From Corynebacterium gottingense (GTDB lineage: Bacteria; Actinomycetota; Actinomycetes; Mycobacteriales; Mycobacteriaceae): a DNA stretch of 64,000 nucleotides. Position numbers and translations under genes: made by a program. The stretch spans positions 1-64,000 of the forward strand of contig NZ_RDRE01000002.1 in the NCBI RefSeq assembly GCF_003693265.1, given 5' to 3'. The notes beneath the pieces are model-generated. The model searched no databases, was not told where the DNA came from, and saw only the letters and a program-made list of their open reading frames with translations. This document shows, piece by piece, positions 26,622-34,642 of this stretch. The stretch's first letter is position 1. Each line of letters starts with the position of its first letter.

Positions 26622-27308
26622 GTGCGAACCACCGCCATCGCCGCTGCTAGCGCACTTGCCGCCGCCACGCTCGCCGTCGCCCCGGCCGCGCACGCCGCTC
26701 CCTCCGCGGGGCCCGTCACCGTCGGCTCCACGACGTCCTCCAACCCGCTCGACACGCTGGGCCGCCCGAACGACGAGACCATTGCGCGCGTCGAGGCGTT
26801 TGCCAGCCAGCCGTTCGTCCCCGCTGACGCGGCAAACCTGCTGCGCACCGCCCTCGCCTTCTACGCCGGGCAGGACGAGCTCGGCGGCCCCGAGCTGCCG
26901 CAGGACGCGCCCGCGTTCACGCAGTTCGCCTGGCCGACCGTCTCCTCCAACTGCATCGGCCCTGGTATGCACTCCACTGCTTCCGCGCTCGTGGTCCCCG
27001 GCCCCGCCACGAGCCCCCAGCCTGGCGCCGCCGCGGGCGAGGCCACATTCGTCTTCACGGCGCTCGGCACGCCGGCGGCAGCGCAGGACCAGGGCCTCAT
27101 GAATGCGTATTGGATCAACCTCGACAATTTCCGCACCGGTGTAACGCCGTTGGGCAACCACGGGATAAACCCGACAGGACCGACCACCTTGTCCGGCACC
27201 GCCGCGACAGGCGCCGGCCGCGTCCTGGCAGTCATTGACGGCAGTGCCCGCACCGCCGACAACGTCTGCAAGTTCGCCCCGACCGCAGCTAGTTTCCACG
27301 TGAGGTAG
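26622..27308 (+). CDS. Conserved secreted protein of unknown function
   Basis: A 228-residue protein with a Sec signal peptide (VRTTAIAAASALAAATLAVA, cleavage near AHAAP at residue 26). The mature part is Ala/Pro/Gly-rich with SNCIGPGMHSTASALVVPGP and a C-terminal NVCKFAP, giving two cysteines that may form a disulphide. A similar secreted protein gene (Rv1157c) adjoins Rv1156 in M. tuberculosis. The GTG at 26622 has GAAGGAAG about ten bases before it. The DUF402 gene starts five bases after its stop. Confidence 0.7.
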   Translation: MRTTAIAAASALAAATLAVAPAAHAAPSAGPVTVGSTTSSNPLDTLGRPNDETIARVEAFASQPFVPADAANLLRTALAFYAGQDELGGPELPQDAPAFTQFAWPTVSSNCIGPGMHSTASALVVPGPATSPQPGAAAGEATFVFTALGTPAAAQDQGLMNAYWINLDNFRTGVTPLGNHGINPTGPTTLSGTAATGAGRVLAVIDGSARTADNVCKFAPTAASFHVR

Positions 27309-27313
27309 TAACC

Positions 27314-27850
27314 ATGAGCGCCGACCTTCACCCCGTGAAGCAGGAAAGCTTCGACACCACGTCGAACACCAACACCGACCCGAAGGGCTTCCTCCGCGAG
27401 GTGGACACGTACAAGGTGACGGACTTCGGCCTCTACATGGCCCGCGGCGCGAACCACCCCCGCTTCGGCTACCTGGAGAGCTGGCTGCTGCCCGAGCTTG
27501 GTCTGCGCGCCAACATCTTCCACTTCCGCGAGGGCGCGGAAAAGGAGCAGGACTTCTACTTCGACGTCGCGGACATTGACGTTGACGGCGACGTCTGGCG
27601 CACCCGCGACCTCTACGTCGACCTTGTGTCGCTGACCGGCAACCCGATCGATGTGCTTGACATCGACGAGCTCGCCGCCGCCTGCTCCGCCGGCCTCATC
27701 ACCGCCGAAGAAGCCGAAAAGGCGATCGACGTCACCCTTCGCGCGGTCGAGGGCATCACTCGCCACGACGACGACGCGATGGAGTGGCTCCGCGCCCTCG
27801 GCATCGAGCTCACCTGGGCCGACGAGGTCGAGCTCACCCCGGCCGGCTAA
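27314..27850 (+). CDS. DUF402-family protein
   Basis: A 178-residue protein matching DUF402 (LYMARGANHPRFGYLESWLLP at about residues 38-58; YFDVADIDVDGDVWRTRDLYVDLVSL). DUF402 proteins include nucleotide-hydrolysing relatives such as FomD and the staphylococcal nucleoside tri/diphosphatases; acidic residues in DIDVDGDVW and DLYVD could bind metal. The substrate is not known here. It is co-directional with the secreted protein gene and its last four bases overlap the convergent kinase-like gene. Confidence 0.75.
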   Translation: MSADLHPVKQESFDTTSNTNTDPKGFLREVDTYKVTDFGLYMARGANHPRFGYLESWLLPELGLRANIFHFREGAEKEQDFYFDVADIDVDGDVWRTRDLYVDLVSLTGNPIDVLDIDELAAACSAGLITAEEAEKAIDVTLRAVEGITRHDDDAMEWLRALGIELTWADEVELTPAG

Positions 27851-28314
27851 ACGCGCCGCACCTCCACGTCCACCGGAACGCAGGCGAGCTGCGCCTCCTG
27901 CGCGGCCCACATGTCCCAATACTCGGCGTAGTACGGGTCGCGTGCAAGCGCCCGCCGCTTGCGCAAGCTATCGTCGGCGCTCACCCGCAGCGTATCCACG
28001 TTCCCTCGCGCCCGGGCCTTGCCTATCGACGCCCACGTGACCGCCCCCACCCCCTCCACAATCACATCCGCGCGCGGGTCGAGGGGCACCCACTCCCCTC
28101 GCCTGTCGCGCTCCCAGTCCCACCGCCAGTACCCGGGTGCGACCGGGTCGAGCACGTCGCGGGCCACCATCGCCGCCCCCTCCGCGAGACCCGACCAGCC
28201 GGGATAAAAGTCGTCCAGGTGCACCACGCGGATGCCGAGCGCGGCGCCAATCTGGTTGGCCAGCGAGGTCTTTCCGGCGCCGGAGGGGCCGTCGATAAGC
28301 AGCGTGTACGGCAC
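27847..28314 (-). CDS. Uridine-kinase-like P-loop NTPase at the end of the TPP-controlled operon
   Basis: A 155-residue small kinase-like protein. Walker A GPSGAGKTS is at residues about 9-17, followed by VVHLDDFYPGWSG, the LDDFY motif of uridine kinase/phosphoribulokinase relatives, and a strand DVIVEGVGAV. The GTG at 28314 follows the ykoC stop codon directly (TAAGTG), so it belongs to the riboswitch operon. Substrate is unknown; a vitamin-precursor or nucleoside kinase role is suggested only by context. The 11-mer at 28290-28300 encodes LLIDG immediately before the P-loop. Confidence 0.75.
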   Translation of the reverse strand: MPYTLLIDGPSGAGKTSLANQIGAALGIRVVHLDDFYPGWSGLAEGAAMVARDVLDPVAPGYWRWDWERDRRGEWVPLDPRADVIVEGVGAVTWASIGKARARGNVDTLRVSADDSLRKRRALARDPYYAEYWDMWAAQEAQLACVPVDVEVRRV

Positions 28315-29076
28315 TTAGCCCACCGCCCACACCGGGCGAAACTCCCCCGTCGCCCAAGCCGCGCCGAGCGCGACGGCGGCGAGCGCCACGCACACCGCCA
28401 GCACCACCCAGTCGCGCGCGTGCATCTTCGACTCTCGAGCCCACGTGCGCGTCCCCGACCGCCCAAACGCACGCGCCTCCATGGCGGTGGCGAGCTTGCC
28501 GGCGCGGCGCAGCGACATGACCAGCAGGCCAAAGGCCAGCGAAAACGCGTAGCGAACCCGGTTCATGTCCGCGATCCCGCGCGAGCGCCGCGCGCGTCGC
28601 ATCGCCTCCACGTCCTCGCGCAGCAGCGTGAGCATGCGCAGCGCGGCGACCGACCCCAGCACAAACCGCGCCGGCAGGCGCAGCACCTGGGCAAGCCCGT
28701 CGCCAAGATCCGTCGGATCCACGTCGGCGGAGAGCACCACCACCGGCAGCGCCACCGCCAGCACGCGCAACGTAATCGCCCACGCCAGCGACACCGACAG
28801 CTCCGAGACCTGGATTAGCCCGTAGTCCAGGTAGACCTCGCCGCCCGACTGGCCGTACAGCGCCATCGGGATGCCGGCGAGCGGCGCCAGCAACAGAAGC
28901 GGCCAGGCGCGGCGCACGAACCTGCCGTAGCCCACCCCGCACAGCGGCGCGAGCAGGAGCGTCGCCACGATGGCGACGGTCGCGGAGACCCAGTCGATGC
29001 TCACCAACAGCGGCGTTGTCAGCAGCGCAAGGCCCAGGATGCGTGTGACCGGGTTCATCCCCTCGAGCAGGTTCAC
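28315..29076 (-). CDS. ykoC: ECF transporter transmembrane (T) component, YkoC-like
   Basis: A 253-residue membrane protein of the EcfT/CbiQ family, with about five or six helices (LLLSPLCG-type segments; WPLLLLAPLAGIPM). The two Arg motifs for ATPase coupling are ARRSRGI (AxxxRG) and ATAMEARAFGRSGTRT. It joins the substrate-binding YkoE to the fused ATPase YkoD. The GTG at 29076 overlaps the ykoD stop (GTGA), an arrangement that supports this start over the internal ATG at 29058. Confidence 0.85.
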   Translation of the reverse strand: MNLLEGMNPVTRILGLALLTTPLLVSIDWVSATVAIVATLLLAPLCGVGYGRFVRRAWPLLLLAPLAGIPMALYGQSGGEVYLDYGLIQVSELSVSLAWAITLRVLAVALPVVVLSADVDPTDLGDGLAQVLRLPARFVLGSVAALRMLTLLREDVEAMRRARRSRGIADMNRVRYAFSLAFGLLVMSLRRAGKLATAMEARAFGRSGTRTWARESKMHARDWVVLAVCVALAAVALGAAWATGEFRPVWAVG

Positions 29077-30398
29077 GATGCAGTCTCCAACCGGATGATG
29101 TGGTCGCCGAGCGAGTCGATGAACACCTCGTCGTGCGTAATCGACACCACCGTCACACCCACCTCGGTGAGCTCGCGGATTAGGCGCGCCAGCTCGGTGA
29201 AGGTGCGGTCGTCTTGGCCGAACGTGGGCTCGTCGAAAAGCACGAGGCTCGGCGCGTTGACCAGCGCGGTCGCGACCGACAGCCGGCGCTTCTCCCCACC
29301 CGAGAGGGTGAACGGGTTCGCGCCGACGAGGTGCGAAAGGCGCAGCCTCCGCAGCAGTTCGTCGATGCGTTCCTGCGTCGCGCCGGACAGCGCCATCTCC
29401 TCGCGCACCGTCGAGGTGACAAATTGGTGCTCCGGTTCCTGGAAGACGAAGCCGATGCGCTCTGCGAGCTGCGCCGACTTCCACCGGATCGCGGGCGTGG
29501 TCAGCCCGCGGGTGATCGACTCCGCGTAGGCGATCTCGCCCGCCTTCGGCGCGTCCAGGCCCGCCAGCACGTGCGCGAGCGTCGTCTTGCCCGCGCCGTT
29601 CGGCCCCGTGATCACGGTCGACGCACCCTCGGGGATGGTCAGGTCGCGCGGCGGCCCCACGCGCGTTTGCACACCGCGCGTCGTCAGCGCCGCGGGGGTT
29701 CCGCTCGGCACACCGCGCGCAGGCGGCAGCTGCGGGGCGCCGGGCAGCTTCTCGACGCCCACCTCATCCACCCCCTCCGCGCCCAGCCGCACCGCGCGCG
29801 TCGCCAGGTGGGCCCACGGACGCGGGCGGTGCTCCACGACGATGAGCGTGGCGCCGGTGTCGTTGCACACGCGCTCCACCGCCGCGATGACCTCGTCGCG
29901 GCCCGCGGGGTCCAGGTTGGCGGTCGGCTCGTCGAGGATGAGGATGTCCGCCCCCATCGCGAGCACGCCGGCGAGCGCGAGCCGCTGCTTCTGCCCGCCG
30001 GAGAGGTGCGCGGTGTTGTGATCCAGCGGCACGTCGAGGCCCACGGCGTCGAGGGAGGCGCGCACGCGCTGCCAGATCTCCTCGCGTGGCACGCCGAGGT
30101 TCTCCGCGCCGAAGGCGACGTCGTCGCCCACGCGGGTGAGGATGGTCTGCGCCTCCGGGTCCTGCATCACCATGCCGACCGTGCCGTCGACGCTGAGCGT
30201 GCCGGTGCTGTGGCCGTCCTCGTCGTCGCCGCCCGCCAGACCGGCGAGCACGGCAAGCAGCGTGGACTTCCCGGAGCCGGAATCGCCGGTGAGGATGACG
30301 CGCTCACCGCGCTCGACGCGCAGGTCCACGCCGGTAAACGCGGGCTCGGCGCGGGTGGCGTACTGGTAGCTCAGGCCCTCGGCCAGGATCGCGGGCAT
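29073..30398 (-). CDS. ykoD: ECF transporter fused ATPase, YkoD-like
   Basis: A 441-residue protein with two ABC domains. Domain 1: GDSGSGKST (about residue 38), signature LSGGQKQRL, Walker B LILDEPTANLD. Domain 2: GPNGAGKTT (about residue 265), LSGGEKRRL and LVLFDEPTFGQD. It powers uptake of the thiamine precursor hydroxymethylpyrimidine or thiamine by the YkoEDC-type ECF system. It follows ykoE with no gap and precedes ykoC with a four-base overlap. Confidence 0.9.
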   Translation of the reverse strand: MPAILAEGLSYQYATRAEPAFTGVDLRVERGERVILTGDSGSGKSTLLAVLAGLAGGDDEDGHSTGTLSVDGTVGMVMQDPEAQTILTRVGDDVAFGAENLGVPREEIWQRVRASLDAVGLDVPLDHNTAHLSGGQKQRLALAGVLAMGADILILDEPTANLDPAGRDEVIAAVERVCNDTGATLIVVEHRPRPWAHLATRAVRLGAEGVDEVGVEKLPGAPQLPPARGVPSGTPAALTTRGVQTRVGPPRDLTIPEGASTVITGPNGAGKTTLAHVLAGLDAPKAGEIAYAESITRGLTTPAIRWKSAQLAERIGFVFQEPEHQFVTSTVREEMALSGATQERIDELLRRLRLSHLVGANPFTLSGGEKRRLSVATALVNAPSLVLFDEPTFGQDDRTFTELARLIRELTEVGVTVVSITHDEVFIDSLGDHIIRLETAS

Positions 30399-31022
30399 CT
30401 AGCGGCCCGGGTTCGGCGTGCCTGCCTGTGCGCGCAGCCGTTCACGGCCCGCGCCGAAGCGGTCCAGCGCGCCGGTCTTCGCCAGCGCCTTGACCAGGAC
30501 GAAGCCGAGCAGGCCCGCGAGCACCGCGCCGGAGATGGCCGTGCACACGAGGTAGATCAGGTTGTAGCTCAGGCTCATCGCCAGGTTCCCGGAGGTGAAC
30601 AGCTCGAGCACGAACGCGCCCACGCCCGCACCGATGCCGGAGAGCACCGCGACGTCCAGCGAGAAGCGCTTGTACATAAAGATGAGGAAGATGAGCTCCG
30701 CGCCGAGGCCCTGGGCCAGGCCGGAGTACACGGTCTCGATCGCCCACTGGCTGCCCAGCAGCGCGGAGACCGACGCCGCGAGCACCTCCACGAACACGGC
30801 CGCGCCCGGCTTGCGGATGATAAGCCCGCCCAGCACGCCGCCGATCAGCCAGATGCCAGTGAACAGGCCGCCGAGGCCGGGGGTGACGGCGTCGATAGCC
30901 TTGTAGCCCGCGTAACCCACGCCGTTCCACAACACGAACAGCAGGCCGCAGGCCACGCCGAGGACGGCGGCGGTGACAATGTCGATCACGCGCCAGGAGT
31001 TGGATTTCGGTGCCGCAGTCAT
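30399..31022 (-). CDS. ykoE: ECF transporter substrate-specificity (S) component, YkoE-like
   Basis: A 207-residue integral membrane protein with about five helices matching the YkoE family (WRVIDIVTAAVLGVACGLLF; GGLFTGIWLIGGVLGGLII; IFLIFMYKRFSLDVAVLSG). YkoE binds the pyrimidine moiety of thiamine or thiamine itself. A TPP riboswitch lies directly upstream, and its 3' part overlaps the purine-rich GGAAGGAA Shine-Dalgarno, so TPP should shut off translation or transcription of ykoE-ykoD-ykoC and the kinase gene. Confidence 0.9.
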   Translation of the reverse strand: MTAAPKSNSWRVIDIVTAAVLGVACGLLFVLWNGVGYAGYKAIDAVTPGLGGLFTGIWLIGGVLGGLIIRKPGAAVFVEVLAASVSALLGSQWAIETVYSGLAQGLGAELIFLIFMYKRFSLDVAVLSGIGAGVGAFVLELFTSGNLAMSLSYNLIYLVCTAISGAVLAGLLGFVLVKALAKTGALDRFGAGRERLRAQAGTPNPGR

Positions 31023-31029
31023 GCGAATC

Positions 31030-31122
31030 TTCCTTCCTTATCGCCGGTATTACCCGGATCAGGTTCGACGGTTTACCGCGTATCGCGGAATCTCAGCCAG
31101 GCGCGCGCCCAGCTCCCGTGTA
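31030..31122 (-). promoter_or_regulatory. TPP riboswitch (THI element) of the ykoEDC operon
   Basis: On the minus strand the leader has all the hallmarks: GGGAGC near the 5' side, GGCTGAGA (pyrimidine-sensing arm, 31091-31098), then GAACCTGATCCGGGTAAT and ACCGGCGATAAGGAAGG (pyrophosphate-sensing arm) just before the ykoE ATG. The aptamer ends at or overlaps the Shine-Dalgarno. I see no separate terminator hairpin between aptamer and gene, so control by masking the ribosome-binding site is likely. Confidence 0.93.
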
Positions 31123-31200
31123 GTGCATCATTAGCGTACCCGAGCGCAACGGGGCCGCCGGAACCGCCCGATTCGTGCGGAGTCGGCGGGGGCAGGTGAT

Positions 31201-31211
31201 CGTCGATAAGC
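31201..31211 (+). repeat. Intergenic copy of the over-represented 11-mer
   Basis: CGTCGATAAGC lies between the riboswitch operon and the DUF808 gene, 31 bases before the ATG at 31242. No coding frame passes through it. Confidence 0.8.
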
Positions 31212-31241
31212 TTGGAGCGCTGTCAACAGAAAGGTAAGAAT

Positions 31242-32186
31242 ATGGCTGGTGGACTCCTCGCGCTGCTTGACGACGTCGCGCTGATCGCACGCACCGCCGC
31301 GGCATCAACAGACGACGTGGCCGCGATGACCGCGAAAACCTCGAGCAAGGCGGTCGGCGTCATCATCGACGACGCCGCCGTGACCCCGCAGTACGTCTCC
31401 GGCGTCACGCCCGCGCGCGAGCTGCCAATGATCTGGAAGATCACCAAGGGCTCGCTGCGCAACAAGCTGCTCATCATCCTGCCGATCGCGCTGCTGCTCA
31501 ACGCGGTCGCGCCGTGGGCGCTCGTGCCGCTGCTCATGGTCGGCGGCACCTACCTCTGCTTCGAGGGTGCCGAAAAGATCGTGCACAAGCTCACCGCCGA
31601 CGACAAGGCCGAGCAGGAGCGCGCCGCGAACAAGTCGGCTGCGGACGAAGACTCGCTGGTGAAGTCCGCCATTACGACAGACCTCATCCTCAGCGCCGAG
31701 ATCATGATCATCTCGCTCGATGAGGTCGCCGACCAGCCCATCTGGATGGAAGCTGCCGTCCTCATCGCGGTGGGCATCTTCCTCACCGTGCTGGTCTACG
31801 GCGCCGTTGCGCTGCTGGTGAAAGTCGACGACATCGGCCGCGGCATGATCGAACGCGGCCGCACGCCAGGACTCGGCCGCGCGCTGGTCAAGGGCATGCC
31901 GTACGTGCTCGCCGCAATCGGCATCATCGGCACCGTCGCCATGCTGTGGGTCGGCGGACACCTGATCATCCGCGGCTTCCACGAGGTCTTCGGCTGGCAC
32001 TGGCCGCACGACCTCATCGAGCGCGGCGTCGAGGCCGTCGGCGGCGGCGCGCTCGGCTGGCTCGTCGACACCGGCATCTCCCTGGTCACCGGCCTCATCG
32101 TGGGTCTCATCGTGCTGGCCATTGTCTCCGGCGTGAAGAAGGTGCTGCCGTCTCGCGACAAGGAAGCGGGGCACCAGGCCGCGTAG
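31242..32186 (+). CDS. DUF808 (YedI-like) integral membrane protein
   Basis: A 314-residue protein matching the DUF808/YedI family: MAGGLLALLDDVALIARTAA at the start, then KAVGVIIDDAAVTPQYV and VGGTYLCFEGAEKI. About five or six hydrophobic helices follow, with histidine-rich GFHEVFGWHWPHD near the C-terminus. Function is unknown. The ATG at 31242 follows GAAAGG at normal distance. The downstream unknown gene begins 60 bases later with its own GGAGG and may be co-transcribed. Confidence 0.88.
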   Translation: MAGGLLALLDDVALIARTAAASTDDVAAMTAKTSSKAVGVIIDDAAVTPQYVSGVTPARELPMIWKITKGSLRNKLLIILPIALLLNAVAPWALVPLLMVGGTYLCFEGAEKIVHKLTADDKAEQERAANKSAADEDSLVKSAITTDLILSAEIMIISLDEVADQPIWMEAAVLIAVGIFLTVLVYGAVALLVKVDDIGRGMIERGRTPGLGRALVKGMPYVLAAIGIIGTVAMLWVGGHLIIRGFHEVFGWHWPHDLIERGVEAVGGGALGWLVDTGISLVTGLIVGLIVLAIVSGVKKVLPSRDKEAGHQAA

Positions 32187-32246
32187 TGTGTCGGAGCGCC
32201 TAAAGTAAACGGCAACGAACGACACAAGCCGAAGGAGGCCAAGGCC

Positions 32247-33437
32247 GTGGGACTCCAGCGCTACCCCCTCTCCCCCGCTATCTGGGGCGCGGGCGAAGAG
32301 ATCCGGCTCACCCACGTGGTGCAGGCCGCGCTCTTCACCGACTTCGAAGCCAACCGCGCCACCTCGTACATCGACGTCGACCTCGAGGCGAACCCGCTGA
32401 CCGGGTCGTGGCGCGTCCGCTACAACGGCGCGGTGATCGGCACCGTCCCCGCCGAGGACCGCGCCCGCTTCCCCGACATCGAACGCGTGCACAAGTCGCT
32501 GCTCCGCCCGGGCACGACCGCAGAGCTGCGGTTCAACGCCGCCACCGGCCAGTTCGACGTGGCCGTGATCCTGCCTCCCACCCAGCTCGCCGTGCCACGC
32601 AACGACACCCCGGCCGGCGCGTGGGTCCTCCCGCCCGGCGACATGATGGTCATCGACACCGCCGCGGGCGAGTTCTCCGCCGAGGAGCTGGAGATGCTCT
32701 CCCCCGGCCAGTGGCTCGTGGCCCTGCACCGCATCGCCGACACCGTCGTCGCGGTCTACGACGGCCGCGTGCTCGGCGGCTTCACCGGCGACGACGCGCT
32801 CGACCTCGTCGAGTTCGTCGAAGAAGCCACGGCCCTCGGCGCCCCAGAGGTCTACGCCAGGGCAGTGCTTATCGACGCCATGGCCGCCCTCGACGTCGCT
32901 TCACCGGGCGAAGGGCCCGTACTCGTCCCCGCGCTGAGCGTCCCCGACACGCGCCCGCGCCGCCCCTGGTCCGTGGTCGACTTCCCCGACGGATCGTGGG
33001 CTGTCACCGTGGAACACGACTACGCGACCGACCCCGACGAGGAGGTCAAGCCACTGCACACGGCGCGCTACGTCTCGCTCACCGGCGGCGACCGTCCGGC
33101 CGAGATGGCCGCGCCGACGGAGATTTTCGGCATCGTCGACGACACTCCCGCCCCCGACCCGGACCCGGAACCAGCACCAGCGCCAGCACCGGAACCGGAC
33201 CCCACGCCAACCGAATCGTTCGCGGACCTGCACAGCGCGCGCCTCGCGGGGTTCGCGCCCCAGCACTCGTGGAGCGGCGCGGGCGACTATCTCACCGAAG
33301 TGGAGAAGGTGCAGCTGCGCCGCCGGCAACGCGCGCAGGCGGCGTCGGGCCTCGAGGCCGAGGGGCACCACCGCGCCCCCGACCGCACGCTGCAGCATTT
33401 CATAGCAGAGCGCGACGGAGTCACGCCGGCCGACTAG
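32247..33437 (+). CDS. Unrecognised protein with an acidic proline-rich linker
   Basis: I do not recognise a family for this 396-residue cytoplasmic protein. Residues about 1-110 form a compact alpha/beta region (GAGEEIRLTHVVQAALF; SYIDVDLEANPLTGSWRVRYNG; VIGTVPAEDRARFPDIERVH), residues 130-280 a second region, then a linker of Pro-Asp/Glu-Ala repeats (DDTPAPDPDPEPAPAPAP) and a basic helical tail (EVEKVQLRRRQRAQ). The Y/F-G-x-x-IGxVPAED segment is reminiscent of small sheet domains that bind DNA ends (HIRAN-like), but this is a weak impression. The GTG at 32247 has GAAGGAGG upstream. It converges with the HNH gene. Confidence 0.55.
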   Translation: MGLQRYPLSPAIWGAGEEIRLTHVVQAALFTDFEANRATSYIDVDLEANPLTGSWRVRYNGAVIGTVPAEDRARFPDIERVHKSLLRPGTTAELRFNAATGQFDVAVILPPTQLAVPRNDTPAGAWVLPPGDMMVIDTAAGEFSAEELEMLSPGQWLVALHRIADTVVAVYDGRVLGGFTGDDALDLVEFVEEATALGAPEVYARAVLIDAMAALDVASPGEGPVLVPALSVPDTRPRRPWSVVDFPDGSWAVTVEHDYATDPDEEVKPLHTARYVSLTGGDRPAEMAAPTEIFGIVDDTPAPDPDPEPAPAPAPEPDPTPTESFADLHSARLAGFAPQHSWSGAGDYLTEVEKVQLRRRQRAQAASGLEAEGHHRAPDRTLQHFIAERDGVTPAD

Positions 33438-33448
33438 GCGGGCGTGTG

Positions 33449-34525
33449 TCAGATGTGGGCGAGGCGTTGTTCGCGTCTGTCGGGGTCGGCGTGGTCGACC
33501 CCGCCGGGTATTCGATACCCACTCGGGCTCTGCCAGGTGACGCGCCCGCGGTGCCGGTGCATCCGGCCGCGGGAGGGCCTGCCGTTTTGCCGATTATGAT
33601 ACGTGCACAACCAACACAGGTTCCCAATCTCCGTCCCACCTCCGCTCGCCCACTCAGTGAGATGGTGCGCCTCGGAGACATCCGCCGGCTGGTGGCAATC
33701 CGCCCAGGCGCACGTCGGCCCGTCCGCACTCATCAACAGCCGCAGCTCCCGGGTAGCCCGCCTCGGGTTGGCAGGGTCATCACCGGCAAGGGTGGTCGCA
33801 TACAGGTTGACCGGCCCGTCAGTCGGCGAGATCAACGCGATATAGCCCGCCTTGTCGAGCTTCCGGTTGACCAACTCGGCACCGTCAAGCCACTCGCCGT
33901 TGGTCAGCTGCACCTGGATCTCGGCGGCGTTGTCGGGGTGGGTGCGCCAGGCGGCGAACTCGCCGATGTCCATGTTAAGCACCGTGGTGACCGCAGGTGC
34001 GGCAGCACGGGTGGTGGCATCACCGGTCAGCCAGGCTGCCGGGTCGGGGCGTGCTGCGTGGTAGGCGGCGAGCACGTCGCTGGTGCGCCCCGTCACGTGC
34101 AGGGTGGACAGTCCCTTGTCGTGGTAGGTGATGCTTGCTTTCGGCGCCCGCGGAGTAGGTGGGGCGAGTTTCTTTTTGAGTTTCTTCGCCTCGCGCATGA
34201 TGGTGCGCAAATCGCCGTCGGTCTCGCACAGGGCGCGGCGGTATTTCCAGCGATCCGCATCCTTGGTCAGGCTGCGAGACGAGCGGGCGATAAAAGCGAG
34301 GGTGTCTATCCGGTGGCCGCGGTCGCGTGCGGCGTCGACGCAGGCGGTCTGCGCCCGGCGGTTGCGCACCGGGGCGAAGAAGACCTCGGCGGCGGTGGTC
34401 AGTTGGGCGGCGCGGTCGGGGTCCATGCCGCGGGAGATCAGCGTGTCGGCGCTTGACGACGCGGCCGCGGCAACAAGGTCGATACCGCGGTTGTCGAGGG
34501 TGATCAGGTCGTCGAGAAGCGTCAT
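33449..34525 (-). CDS. HNH endonuclease-domain protein, 13E12/DUF222 type
   Basis: A 358-residue protein. The N-terminal two-thirds resemble the DUF222 region common to actinobacterial 13E12-repeat proteins; the C-terminus has an HNH nuclease motif, CAWADCHQPADVSEAHHLTE (zinc Cys pair and catalytic His) followed by NLCWLCTYHNRQN. Such genes occur in many copies in actinobacterial genomes and seem to spread as a family. The ATG at 34525 sits directly at the predicted transcription start of a good promoter, so the message would be leaderless. Confidence 0.85.
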   Translation of the reverse strand: MTLLDDLITLDNRGIDLVAAAASSSADTLISRGMDPDRAAQLTTAAEVFFAPVRNRRAQTACVDAARDRGHRIDTLAFIARSSRSLTKDADRWKYRRALCETDGDLRTIMREAKKLKKKLAPPTPRAPKASITYHDKGLSTLHVTGRTSDVLAAYHAARPDPAAWLTGDATTRAAAPAVTTVLNMDIGEFAAWRTHPDNAAEIQVQLTNGEWLDGAELVNRKLDKAGYIALISPTDGPVNLYATTLAGDDPANPRRATRELRLLMSADGPTCAWADCHQPADVSEAHHLTEWASGGGTEIGNLCWLCTYHNRQNGRPSRGRMHRHRGRVTWQSPSGYRIPGGVDHADPDRREQRLAHI

Positions 34526-34532
34526 GCCACAC

Positions 34533-34562
34533 AGCATAAACCTGCTTGACCTGCGGGTTCAA
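34533..34562 (-). promoter_or_regulatory. Promoter of the HNH gene
   Basis: On the minus strand -35 TTGAAC (34557-34562), an 18-base spacer and -10 TATGCT (34533-34538). The start of transcription would fall on the ATG at 34525 itself. Confidence 0.5.
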
Positions 34563-34642
34563 TGGTTTGTGAGAAGGATTCCACTTTCGGCCGAGCAGGG
34601 AACCGGCGGGGTGTTTTCAACGTCTAATAGAGTTCGGGATTT

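Noticed and set aside
33166..33207. Short tandem DNA repeat in the unknown gene
   Set aside because: It encodes a Pro-Ala-Asp/Glu linker with varied codons and is not an exact nucleotide repeat array.
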